A stretch of DNA of 64,000 bases from Pseudomonas sp. W4I3 (GTDB lineage: Bacteria > Pseudomonadota > Gammaproteobacteria > Pseudomonadales > Pseudomonadaceae): NCBI RefSeq assembly GCF_030816195.1, contig NZ_JAUSXS010000001.1:2751501-2815500 (forward strand), read 5' to 3'. Every line of letters begins with the position of its first letter. Position 1 is the stretch's first letter. Positions 56,938-64,000 of this stretch are shown here, piece by piece. The position numbers and the translations under genes were made by a program. The notes below the pieces were generated by a model, which did no database searches, was not told where the DNA came from, and worked only from the letters and a program-made list of their open reading frames with translations.

Positions 56938-58086
56938 ATGGTCGAGATTCAAACCTTTACCCGCCAGACACTGGACACGCTGTTGGCGCTGGCCGATCGC
57001 ACCAACCTGAGTGTCTACATGCCCGTTCAGCAAACATTCCCCGAGCGCGCGCAAAATCCGATTCGCCTGAAGAACCTCATCAAAGACCTGGAAGCCAGCT
57101 TGGCGCAGCAGTCGCCCGAGGCCCAGACGCTGCTGGCGCCGTTCCATGACCTGGTGGCCGACACCGAGTTCTGGAACACCTGCCCACCCGCGCTGGCGAT
57201 CTTCGGCGGCGCCGAGCACTTCATCGTGGTGGGGTTGCAGCAGCCGGTTCAAGAGATCGCCATGGTCAACCGTCACCCGTACCTGCGGCCGTTGCTGCGC
57301 CAGGCGCCGACCACCGAGCGCTACCAGGCGCTGTGCCTGACCCGCGACAGTGTGCAGGTGTTCGAGGGCACCGCGCAGGCGCTGCAAGAGGTTGAGCTGC
57401 CGCAGGCGGTTCCCACTTCCCAAACCCAGGCGCTTGGCGAGGAACTGACCCCGCGCAATCAGCAAGGCCACCCGGACGGCTTCAGCGGGGCAGGCGAGCG
57501 CGGCGACCCGATGATGCATGAGTCTGGCGGCGGCGGTAAGCAGGATGAAGTGAACCTGGACCGTGAACGCTTTTTCCGTGCCGTCGACAAGGCGATTACC
57601 GAGCATTGTTCGCGCGTCTGCCAATTACCCCTGGTGCTGGTGGCGCTGCCTGAGAACCAGGCCGTGTTCCGGGCGGTCAGCCACAACCCGTTCCTGGTGG
57701 CCGAGGGCGTACGCATCGATCCCGCCACGCTCTCGCCAACTCAATTGGCACACGCCTGCACGGAAGTACTGAGCCAGCGCCGCGACGACGCGTTGAATGC
57801 AGCGCTTGACCGTTTTGGTATCGCGGTGGGGCAACGGCTTAACGCGTCGCGGTTGCCGGACATTGAACGCGCGGCGCAGGAAGGCCGCGTGGCGTTGTTG
57901 CTGGTGGAAGCCGACGCTTATGCCGGGGTGGGGACACAGGTGGTACACGACCATGCGGTGAATGAGGATGCGGCACTGGACGAGCTGATCCTGGCCGTTA
58001 TCCGCCAGGGCGGCGAGATCGTGGTGGTGCCCACCGAACGTTCGATGCCCTCCGACAGCCGCGCGGCCGCCGTATTGCGGTACTGA
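56938..58086 (+). CDS. baeRF family protein (bacterial eRF1-like)
   Basis: 382 residues. The C-terminal half has an eRF1 domain 3-like alpha/beta fold with conserved DRERFFRAVDKAITEH and ALPENQAVFRAVS. A Gly-rich loop (ESGGGGKQDE, near 195) sits where release factors carry the GGQ loop, but no GGQ is present. From memory it resembles baeRF family 3, of unproven role in ribosome rescue or stress. AAGGAG precedes the ATG. Confidence 0.72.
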   Translation: MVEIQTFTRQTLDTLLALADRTNLSVYMPVQQTFPERAQNPIRLKNLIKDLEASLAQQSPEAQTLLAPFHDLVADTEFWNTCPPALAIFGGAEHFIVVGLQQPVQEIAMVNRHPYLRPLLRQAPTTERYQALCLTRDSVQVFEGTAQALQEVELPQAVPTSQTQALGEELTPRNQQGHPDGFSGAGERGDPMMHESGGGGKQDEVNLDRERFFRAVDKAITEHCSRVCQLPLVLVALPENQAVFRAVSHNPFLVAEGVRIDPATLSPTQLAHACTEVLSQRRDDALNAALDRFGIAVGQRLNASRLPDIERAAQEGRVALLLVEADAYAGVGTQVVHDHAVNEDAALDELILAVIRQGGEIVVVPTERSMPSDSRAAAVLRY

Positions 58087-58124
58087 GCCAGCCACCGGCA
58101 GTTCGACTCGACAGGAGCGCAACG

Positions 58125-58418
58125 ATGGAAAAAAGCCAAAAAGAGATGGAAATCCAGGCCTGGCACCTATTGCTCGAAGATGACAGCTACCGCCTGGACT
58201 GGCCCGACGACTTCTATCAGACGCTCATCAACCGTGCCGATGAGCTGGTGCTGCGTGAAATCATCAGCCTTGAGGAATGGCAGCGGCTCAAGGACGCGGC
58301 GGACGCGGTGCATGCACAAACGCTGCAGAACCTGGCGGCACTGCGACGTGACCGTGTCGACACCGTGGCCATCGACCTGTGCATCGAGGCTGGGCAGTCG
58401 ACGACGACGTCGAAGTAG
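58125..58418 (+). CDS. Hypothetical protein
   Basis: 97 residues, helical and charged, rich in Leu/Glu/Asp (LINRADELVLREIISLEEWQ). No signal peptide, no recognised domain. It follows the baeRF-like gene by 38 bp and precedes a metallo-hydrolase by 33 bp, so the three probably form one transcript. Confidence 0.6.
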   Translation: MEKSQKEMEIQAWHLLLEDDSYRLDWPDDFYQTLINRADELVLREIISLEEWQRLKDAADAVHAQTLQNLAALRRDRVDTVAIDLCIEAGQSTTTSK

Positions 58419-58451
58419 CCCGGCCGTCGGCCGTCCATCAAGGAACCTGAT

Positions 58452-59294
58452 ATGCGTGTGCATCATTTGAACTGCGGATGTATGTGCCCCCTGGGCGGGG
58501 CGTTGTTCGACGGCTACAGCCGTGGGTGGACGGCCTCGGTGGTATGCCATTGCCTGCTGATCGAGACGCACGCCAATGGCTTGATCCTGGTGGACACCGG
58601 GTTCGGCCAGCAGGATGTCGAACACCCTGAACGCCTGAGCCGTTTCTTCCGCACGTTCAACAACATCCAGCTGGAGCATCGTTTCACCGCACTCGAGCAA
58701 CTGCGGCAGTTGGGGTTCAAGCCTGAGGACGTGCGTCACATAGTGCTGACGCACCTGGACTTCGATCACGCCGGCGGGCTGCAGGATTTTCCCAAGGCGC
58801 GCGTGCACGTCATGCATCAGGAACTCAATCACGCGACGTTGGCCAGCGACTGGATTGAACGACGGCGCTTCCTGCCCGCGCAATGGCGCGACGTTGCGGA
58901 CTGGCAGCTGTATGCACCCCATGGCGATACCTGGTTCGGTTTCGATTCGGTGCGAGCAGTGGTCGGCGTCGAGCAGGAAGACATTCTGCTGGTGCCGCTT
59001 CGCGGGCATACAGCTGGCCACGCCGGTGTCGCTATTCGCACCGCCGAAGGCTGGACGCTTCATGCTGGCGATGCGTACTTTCACCATGACGAAGTTCACT
59101 TGCCCAAGCGCCGCTGTCCACCCGGTATGCGTTTCTACCAGAGCATGATGGACACCGATCGCCAGGCGCGTCTGCATAATCAACAGCGGTTGCGCCAGTT
59201 GGTCGCCGAGAGCGGCAAGACGGTGACGGTATTCTGCAGCCATGACGCACGCGAACTGAAACAAGCGCTGAGTGCTGGCATTAATGAGCATTAA
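58452..59294 (+). CDS. MBL-fold metallo-hydrolase
   Basis: 280 residues with the zinc motif THLDFDHAGG, a second His in RGHTAGHAGV and Asp in LHAGDAYFHHDE. Similar to quorum-quenching lactonase-like and alkylphosphonate-type hydrolases; the substrate is not evident. No signal peptide. Confidence 0.87.
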   Translation: MRVHHLNCGCMCPLGGALFDGYSRGWTASVVCHCLLIETHANGLILVDTGFGQQDVEHPERLSRFFRTFNNIQLEHRFTALEQLRQLGFKPEDVRHIVLTHLDFDHAGGLQDFPKARVHVMHQELNHATLASDWIERRRFLPAQWRDVADWQLYAPHGDTWFGFDSVRAVVGVEQEDILLVPLRGHTAGHAGVAIRTAEGWTLHAGDAYFHHDEVHLPKRRCPPGMRFYQSMMDTDRQARLHNQQRLRQLVAESGKTVTVFCSHDARELKQALSAGINEH

Positions 59295-59495
59295 AGTGTT
59301 TGGGCTATAACCGCGCCGCGAGGTAAGTAACGTAGCCGGCTATTAAGTTTAAGTGTGTGCGCGCAACAACAATACACGTCATTCTTAACGTAGAGAGCCC
59401 CGTTAACAAGACGTGCGGCAGGAAGTGTAACTTAGCGGTAGAAAGTCTGCACTTGATCAGCGGCGTTCGCACACCGATCGGCGAGTTCCTGGTAT

Positions 59496-59520
59496 GGAGG
59501 GGCAGCGAGGCTGCCCCTCC
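59496..59520. other. Stem-loop 3' of the KGG protein gene
   Basis: GGAGGGGCAGC and GCTGCCCCTCC form an 11-bp perfect stem with a GAG loop. It lies 10 bp past the stop of the minus-strand KGG gene; no T tract. The rest of 59295-59530 is lower in GC and holds no visible gene. Confidence 0.6.
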
Positions 59521-59530
59521 CACGCATCAC

Positions 59531-59713
59531 TCAAGAACCCGATTTGCGGCCGCCGCCGTGGCTGTGTTGACCGCCTTTACGGCCTGCTTCAGAGGCTTTT
59601 TCACGGTCATTGGCGAAGTTCCCGCCTGACGCTTGGCCACCTTTCTTGCCTGCTTCGGATGCTTTTTCGCGATCGTTGGCAAAGTTACCTGGGTTTTTAT
59701 TACCTGTGGTCAT
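59531..59713 (-). CDS. KGG-repeat stress protein
   Basis: 60-residue hydrophilic protein with two near-identical units NFANDREKASEAG(K/R)KGGQ at residues 10-27 and 32-49. The KGG motif is found in stress-induced proteins such as YciG and GsiB. Very likely disordered and linked to osmotic or desiccation stress. Confidence 0.88.
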   Translation of the reverse strand: MTTGNKNPGNFANDREKASEAGKKGGQASGGNFANDREKASEAGRKGGQHSHGGGRKSGS

Positions 59714-60008
59714 GACAATTCTCCAGTCGCTCAGTTAGCGTTTCGTTAGTTGCCCGTTATGGCAACGGACACTTATTCCGATAGCGGCGCCATGAGAAAT
59801 GTTTTATTGATTTTTATAAGCGGCGACGAGCGGTAGTTATTCACTAAAAGTTGTACAAAGGTGTGGTCATAACGCCGCTTCGTATAAGTTTTCACTCGCT
59901 GATTCGATAGCGGGTAAGTTCATTCGCACCATTCGTCTTTTTCGTCGCACTTGGAAAACAGCGACGGTTCCAACGAAGTTCCTATCCTGTACACGGGAGA
60001 CTGCTGCG

Positions 60009-60230
60009 ATGAACCATGACCCCACCAACACCCAGAACCAGCCACTCGACAATCCCAACGACGACGGTTGTGTGATCGGTACCGCCGGACGCGACGAAGA
60101 CCCCAACGCAACCACCGACTGGAACCACCCCGATACCCATGCGGATGGTGCTGTGGCCACCCCCGTGCCGCCTAACGGCACACCTGAAATCGACGCCGTT
60201 CCCGATCTGGATGATGCGGCTGCTGACTGA
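60009..60230 (+). CDS. Small acidic hypothetical protein
   Basis: 73 residues with many Asp, Asn, Pro and Thr and almost no hydrophobic core, so probably disordered. GGGAG precedes the ATG. No family recognised. It sits between the KGG gene and manganese catalase, and may be part of the same stress response. Confidence 0.55.
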   Translation: MNHDPTNTQNQPLDNPNDDGCVIGTAGRDEDPNATTDWNHPDTHADGAVATPVPPNGTPEIDAVPDLDDAAAD

Positions 60231-60396
60231 GCCGCAAGTCCCAGCGGCGCCGTTTCGCTTGTCATGGGGCGGTTAACCGCTGGTCGTGATGGGCGAATTT
60301 TTTTTGAAATTTTTCAACCACCGTCCGCTTCACATAAAGGGTAGGCGCGCATTCCGAGATGCCGCCCCTTTTAAGAAAGCCTGAGGAGATTTGTTC

Positions 60397-61281
60397 ATGT
60401 TTCTACATAACAAGCGACTTCAATACACCGTACGTGTCGCCGAGCCCAACCCAGGCCTGGCCAACCTTTTGCTTGAACAGTTTGGCGGCGCTCAAGGTGA
60501 GTTGGCGGCCGCGTCCCGCTACTTTACCCAAGCCTTGTCCGAGGACGATCCAGGGCGCAAAGACCTGTTGATGGACATCGCCACCGAGGAACTCAGTCAC
60601 CTGGAAATCGTTGGCTCGATCATCGTGATGCTCAACAAGGGCGCCAAGGGGCGCATGGCCGAAGGCGTGGAGGAGGAGGGCGAGCTGTATCGCTCACTCA
60701 ATGGCGCTGGCAATGACTCCCACATCACCAGCCTGCTGTACGGTGCCGGTGCGCCATTGATCAACTCTGCCGGGGTACCGTGGACTGCGGCCTACATCGA
60801 CACCATCGGTGAGCCCACCGCGGACATGCGCTCCAACATTGCGGCCGAAGCGCGCGCCAAGATCGTCTATGAGCGGCTGATGAACGTCACCGACGATCCC
60901 GGTGTGAAGGATGCCCTCGGGTTTCTGATGACCCGGGAAATCGCGCATCAGATTTCCTTTGAAAAGGCGCTGCATTCGATTCAACCGAATTTCCCCCAAG
61001 GCAAGCTGCCGGGCAAACCGGAGTTCACCCAGGTGTACTACAACATGTCCCAGGGCGCGGGCAATATGCGGGGCCCTTGGAACCAGGGCGATGAATGGGA
61101 GTTTGTGGAGAACCCGCAACCTGCGGTCGACGGCGGCGATGGCATGGCCAGCGTGCAGTTGAGCCCTGACGACGAAGCGCTGCTGAGCGCGATGAAAATC
61201 CGCACGCTCTCCGACCCTACCAGCGACCCGACCACAGGCGCCGATCTGGGCGCGGGCCTTCAGCCCAAGCCTGATCTCTGA
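60397..61281 (+). CDS. Manganese catalase
   Basis: 294-residue ferritin-like di-manganese catalase that removes H2O2 without haem. Helical motifs with metal ligands: GGAQGELAAASRYFTQ, ATEELSHLEIVGSI, AEARAKIVYERLMN and REIAHQISFEKAL. ATG 60397 has GAGGAG upstream. A terminator follows, before the DUF892 gene. Confidence 0.93.
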   Translation: MFLHNKRLQYTVRVAEPNPGLANLLLEQFGGAQGELAAASRYFTQALSEDDPGRKDLLMDIATEELSHLEIVGSIIVMLNKGAKGRMAEGVEEEGELYRSLNGAGNDSHITSLLYGAGAPLINSAGVPWTAAYIDTIGEPTADMRSNIAAEARAKIVYERLMNVTDDPGVKDALGFLMTREIAHQISFEKALHSIQPNFPQGKLPGKPEFTQVYYNMSQGAGNMRGPWNQGDEWEFVENPQPAVDGGDGMASVQLSPDDEALLSAMKIRTLSDPTSDPTTGADLGAGLQPKPDL

Positions 61282-61289
61282 TTCGCGGC

Positions 61290-61321
61290 AACCGCACGCC
61301 CACGGGCGTGCGGTTCTATTT
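61290..61321 (+). terminator. Stem-loop terminator after manganese catalase
   Basis: AACCGCACGCC (61290-61300) pairs with GGCGTGCGGTT (61305-61315), followed by CTATTTATT. The short T-rich tail makes it a moderate terminator. Confidence 0.65.
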
Positions 61322-61344
61322 ATTGGCTTAAGAGGAGTAACGAC

Positions 61345-61854
61345 ATGGCGACCCCACAGGAAAACGTGCTCGACTGGCTACGTGATGCCCACGCGATGGA
61401 GCAACAGGCCGAAAAAATGCTCAAGGCGCAATCCGAGCGCCTCGAGCATTACCCGCAGCTCAAGGCACGCATCGACCAGCATATCCAGGAAACCCTTGGC
61501 CAGCAGGCGCTCATTGACGAATGCCTGACGCGCTTGGGCGGCAACGCCTCGACCCTGAAAGACATCGGCGGCAAGTTGATGGCGTTCGGGCAGGCGGTGG
61601 GTGGCTCATTGATGAGCGACGAGGTGATCAAGGGCGCGATGGCAGGCTACGTCTTCGAAAACATGGAGGTGGCCAGCTACACGGTGCTCATCGCGGCGGC
61701 GCAGGCGGCAGGCGATACCGAAACACAGGCGGCGTGCGAGAAGATCCTGCCCCAGGAAATCGCCATGGCCGAGTGGCTGCTCGAGCATTTGCCGCAGCTC
61801 ACCCAGGCGTTTCTGGAGCGCTCTGCGGCCCCCGACACAGAGGCCAAGCGCTGA
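61345..61854 (+). CDS. Ferritin-like DUF892 protein (YciF-like)
   Basis: 169-residue four-helix protein: WLRDAHAMEQQAEKML, AGYVFENMEVASYTVLIAAA, ILPQEIAMAEWLLEHLP carry the Glu/His pattern of ferritin-like metal sites. YciF proteins are induced by stress and pair with KGG proteins (YciG) and Mn catalase (KatN) in enterobacteria; all three are here. Confidence 0.87.
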   Translation: MATPQENVLDWLRDAHAMEQQAEKMLKAQSERLEHYPQLKARIDQHIQETLGQQALIDECLTRLGGNASTLKDIGGKLMAFGQAVGGSLMSDEVIKGAMAGYVFENMEVASYTVLIAAAQAAGDTETQAACEKILPQEIAMAEWLLEHLPQLTQAFLERSAAPDTEAKR

Positions 61855-61961
61855 TGCAGCGCGCGGCGCCGGACCGGCGCCGCATATGATTTAGCGCACG
61901 CTCGCACTCCGCTGCGTTTTCACGGTCAATGGAACACACGCCACTTATCTGGAGGTGAACC

Positions 61962-63551
61962 TTGGCAACCAAGAAGAAGCCCGTGGTCGGCAGTGATGAG
62001 TTGCCGGTGCTTTCTTCCGACCGCAAAGATCTGTTTTTTGCGGCGATGCAAACCAGCCACAGCGCGATGATCGTGACCGACCCTGCGCAGCCCGACAACC
62101 CGATCGTGTTCGCCAACCCGGCGTTCCTGACGTTGACCGGCTTCGAACACGACGAGGTGATCGGGCGCAATTGCAGGTTCCTGCAAGGGCCGGAAACGGA
62201 CAACCGCACCCTGGAGCAGGTGCAGCGTGCGGTCGACCAACACCATGAGGTCTGTGTCGAAGTGCTTAATTACCGCAAGGACGGTTCGACCTTTTGGAAC
62301 GAATTGTTCCTTTCTCCGTTGTTCAACGAGCGCGGCCAGTTGGTGTACTTCTTCGCCTCCCAGCTGGATGTGAGCCGGCGCCACGACGCGGAACTGCGCG
62401 TGCGCCGCGCACAAGACCTGGAGGCGTTGGGGCAGCTCACGGGTGGCATCGCCCATGACTTCAACAACCTGCTGCAGGTGATGGTCGGGTATCTGGAGCT
62501 GATCCAGCAGAGCGCCAAGCGCCCCGGCTGCGACCCGCAGCGCATCTTCAACAGTGCCAGTCGCGCCCGGGCGGCCGCTGAAAAAGCGCAAAACCTGACG
62601 CAGCAATTGCTGGCGTTCTCGCGCAAGCAGCGGCTCGACAGCCGGGTAATCAATCTGAACACCTTGCTCGGTCGCCCTGACCTCACGGGCGTGCTGCACA
62701 ACGTCGACTTGCACGTGGAACTCGCCGAAGACCTGTGGAACTGCCGCATCGACCCTACCCAGGCGGAGTTGGCGGTGCGGCACCTACTGACCAATGCCCA
62801 GGACGCATTGGAAGGGCGTGCAGAGCCGACCGTGACGGTCAAAACCGCCAACGTCCAGGTGCCGGGCGAGGCCGGTGCCGAACGCGATGGCCTGGCTGAG
62901 GGCCGCTATGTCAGCATCTCGGTGTCTGACAATGGCAATGGCATCGATCCCGACCTTGAAGAAAAAGTCATGCAACCGTTCTTCACCACCAAGGAGGAGG
63001 GCAAGGGCTCGGGCCTGGGGCTGTCGATGGTGTATGGCTTCGTCAAGCAATCGGGCGGCACCGCCCGTATCCACTCCTACCCCGGGATCGGCACCACGAT
63101 ACGCCTGTATTTTCCGGCCGATGACAGCCAGCTTTGGGTCGAGCAAACACCTGCTGCCACCTCGCTGCAGGGCGACGAGAAGATCCTGATCGTGGAGGAC
63201 CGGCCCGACGTGGCCGAGTTGGCTCAGGTAATCCTGTCCGACTACGGTTACCGGACCGATATCGCACACGACGCCGCCGAAGCGTTGCGCATGCTTGAGA
63301 GCAATAGGTATGACTTGGTGTTCAGCGACTTGATCATGCCGGGCACGATGAACGGCGCGGCGCTCGCCCGGGAGGTGACCCGCCTGTATCCGCAGATCAA
63401 GGTTCTGCTCACCACCGGCTACGCGAAAGATGCGCTGGCGCGCGCGGATATACCGGTGCATGAATTCGAGCTGATTCAAAAGCCTTATCAGTCCATCGAC
63501 CTGCCGCGCAAAATCCGCGCGGTGCTCGACGCCGTACCGGCGCTGAAGTGA
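61962..63551 (+). CDS. LOV-domain hybrid histidine kinase
   Basis: 529 residues: a PAS/LOV domain (about 25-140) with photoactive Cys71 in GRNCRFLQG, HisKA with His165 in GGIAHDFNNLLQ, HATPase (GSGLGLSMV) and a C-terminal receiver with Asp456 in VFSDLIMPG. This is the LOV-HK-RR order of Pseudomonas blue-light receptors. The TTG start at 61962 has GGAGGTGA upstream. Confidence 0.92.
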   Translation: MATKKKPVVGSDELPVLSSDRKDLFFAAMQTSHSAMIVTDPAQPDNPIVFANPAFLTLTGFEHDEVIGRNCRFLQGPETDNRTLEQVQRAVDQHHEVCVEVLNYRKDGSTFWNELFLSPLFNERGQLVYFFASQLDVSRRHDAELRVRRAQDLEALGQLTGGIAHDFNNLLQVMVGYLELIQQSAKRPGCDPQRIFNSASRARAAAEKAQNLTQQLLAFSRKQRLDSRVINLNTLLGRPDLTGVLHNVDLHVELAEDLWNCRIDPTQAELAVRHLLTNAQDALEGRAEPTVTVKTANVQVPGEAGAERDGLAEGRYVSISVSDNGNGIDPDLEEKVMQPFFTTKEEGKGSGLGLSMVYGFVKQSGGTARIHSYPGIGTTIRLYFPADDSQLWVEQTPAATSLQGDEKILIVEDRPDVAELAQVILSDYGYRTDIAHDAAEALRMLESNRYDLVFSDLIMPGTMNGAALAREVTRLYPQIKVLLTTGYAKDALARADIPVHEFELIQKPYQSIDLPRKIRAVLDAVPALK

Positions 63552-63563
63552 CCGCCGACGCGC

Positions 63564-64000
63564 CTAACCGAGGACGGCCAGCGACAGGTTCAGAGCCAGC
63601 ACCAGGATAATCGAGAAGCCAAACACCTTGCGCGCCCAGCTCCGCGGATCAGTCAGGCGCGCGGAGCTGTTGGCGAGCGTCATCCAGTAACCGCAGCAGC
63701 CGAGCATCACCGCAAAATACCAGGCGTTCATCTGTGCAATCGCGCCCAGCACCAGCGTGCTGGCCAGGAACGCCAGAATGTACGCTTGTATCTGCCGGTG
63801 GGCCTCGGGCAGGCTCAACAGCGGCAGGCGCGCTGCGCGAAAATCCTCGCGGCGCATCACGGTGATGGCGTGCGAGTGAGGCATCTGCCAACAGCAGAAC
63901 ACCACCACCAGCAGCAGCGCCGTGGCGTCGAACCTGCCGGTGACCGCGCAATAACCGATCACCGGCGGCATCGCCCCGGACAGGCTGCCGATCAGGGTCG
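63564..64000 (-). CDS. cyoE: Protoheme IX farnesyltransferase, C-terminal part (truncated by window edge)
   Basis: UbiA-family membrane enzyme making haem O for the bo3 oxidase. The visible C-terminal 145 codons hold the hydrophobic helices and SGAMPPVIGYCAVTG and FCCWQMPHSHAI motifs. The 5' part lies beyond 64000. Convergent with the LOV kinase gene, 12 bp apart. Confidence 0.9.
   Translation of the reverse strand, partial: TLIGSLSGAMPPVIGYCAVTGRFDATALLLVVVFCCWQMPHSHAITVMRREDFRAARLPLLSLPEAHRQIQAYILAFLASTLVLGAIAQMNAWYFAVMLGCCGYWMTLANSSARLTDPRSWARKVFGFSIILVLALNLSLAVLG

Overview
The window is about 64 kb of high-GC chromosome from a Pseudomonas, most likely of the P. fluorescens group. The basis is the gacA-uvrC-pgsA-tRNA-Gly block, a gacA that starts with TTG, Pseudomonas-type REP doublets around 3084, 26657 and 32339, a Gram-negative levansucrase, and general codon use. 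No rRNA, CRISPR array, complete prophage or intact insertion sequence was seen.

Layout. 1-4.0 kb: a P-type Mg2+ ATPase gene (mgtA) split by a one-base insertion, then mgtC. 4.2-9.1 kb: a BvgA/BvgS-type two-component system followed by a receiver-like protein that lacks the phospho-acceptor Asp. 9.1-10.7 kb: DAHP synthase with a long leader holding an aromatic-rich leader peptide, an intrinsic terminator and a second small ORF. 10.7-12.7 kb: a C-N hydrolase, a GNAT protein and two divergent small HTH regulators. 12.8-16.0 kb: gacA, uvrC, pgsA, tRNA-Gly. 16.0-16.7 kb: decayed integrase relics at the tRNA 3' end.

16.7-41.5 kb is a large aromatic-amine catabolic region. A FeaB-type aldehyde dehydrogenase, a two-component 4-hydroxyphenylacetate hydroxylase (C2 oxygenase and C1 reductase), a porin, an APC permease, FeaR, a TetR regulator, two SDRs, a MoaF-like protein, a LuxR regulator, a cupin and a FAD amine-oxidase-like enzyme make up the upper part. 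A complete homoprotocatechuate meta-cleavage operon (hpaG1-G2-E-D-F-X-H-I) with hpaA and two hpaR paralogues makes up the lower part. The inferred flow is tyramine-like amine to 4-hydroxyphenylacetaldehyde, to 4-hydroxyphenylacetate, to 3,4-dihydroxyphenylacetate, to pyruvate plus succinic semialdehyde. One motif, WTAA-NNTG-TTAAC, recurs at three of its promoters and suggests a common HpaR-type regulon.

41.5-48.6 kb: a lactonase-like propeller, then a possible amide/peptide scavenging locus (Nramp-like transporter with non-canonical metal motifs, DmpA-type aminopeptidase, LuxR regulator, nitrilase-family amidase, PotF-type binding protein). 48.7-56.9 kb: a levansucrase gene whose promoter carries a near-perfect LexA box, then galE and a tightly overlapping glycosyltransferase-glf-glycosidase-ABC transporter operon that looks like a galactofuranose-glycan system. 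56.9-63.6 kb: stress-type genes (baeRF-like protein, metallo-hydrolase, KGG-repeat protein, manganese catalase, DUF892 protein, LOV histidine kinase). The window ends inside cyoE.
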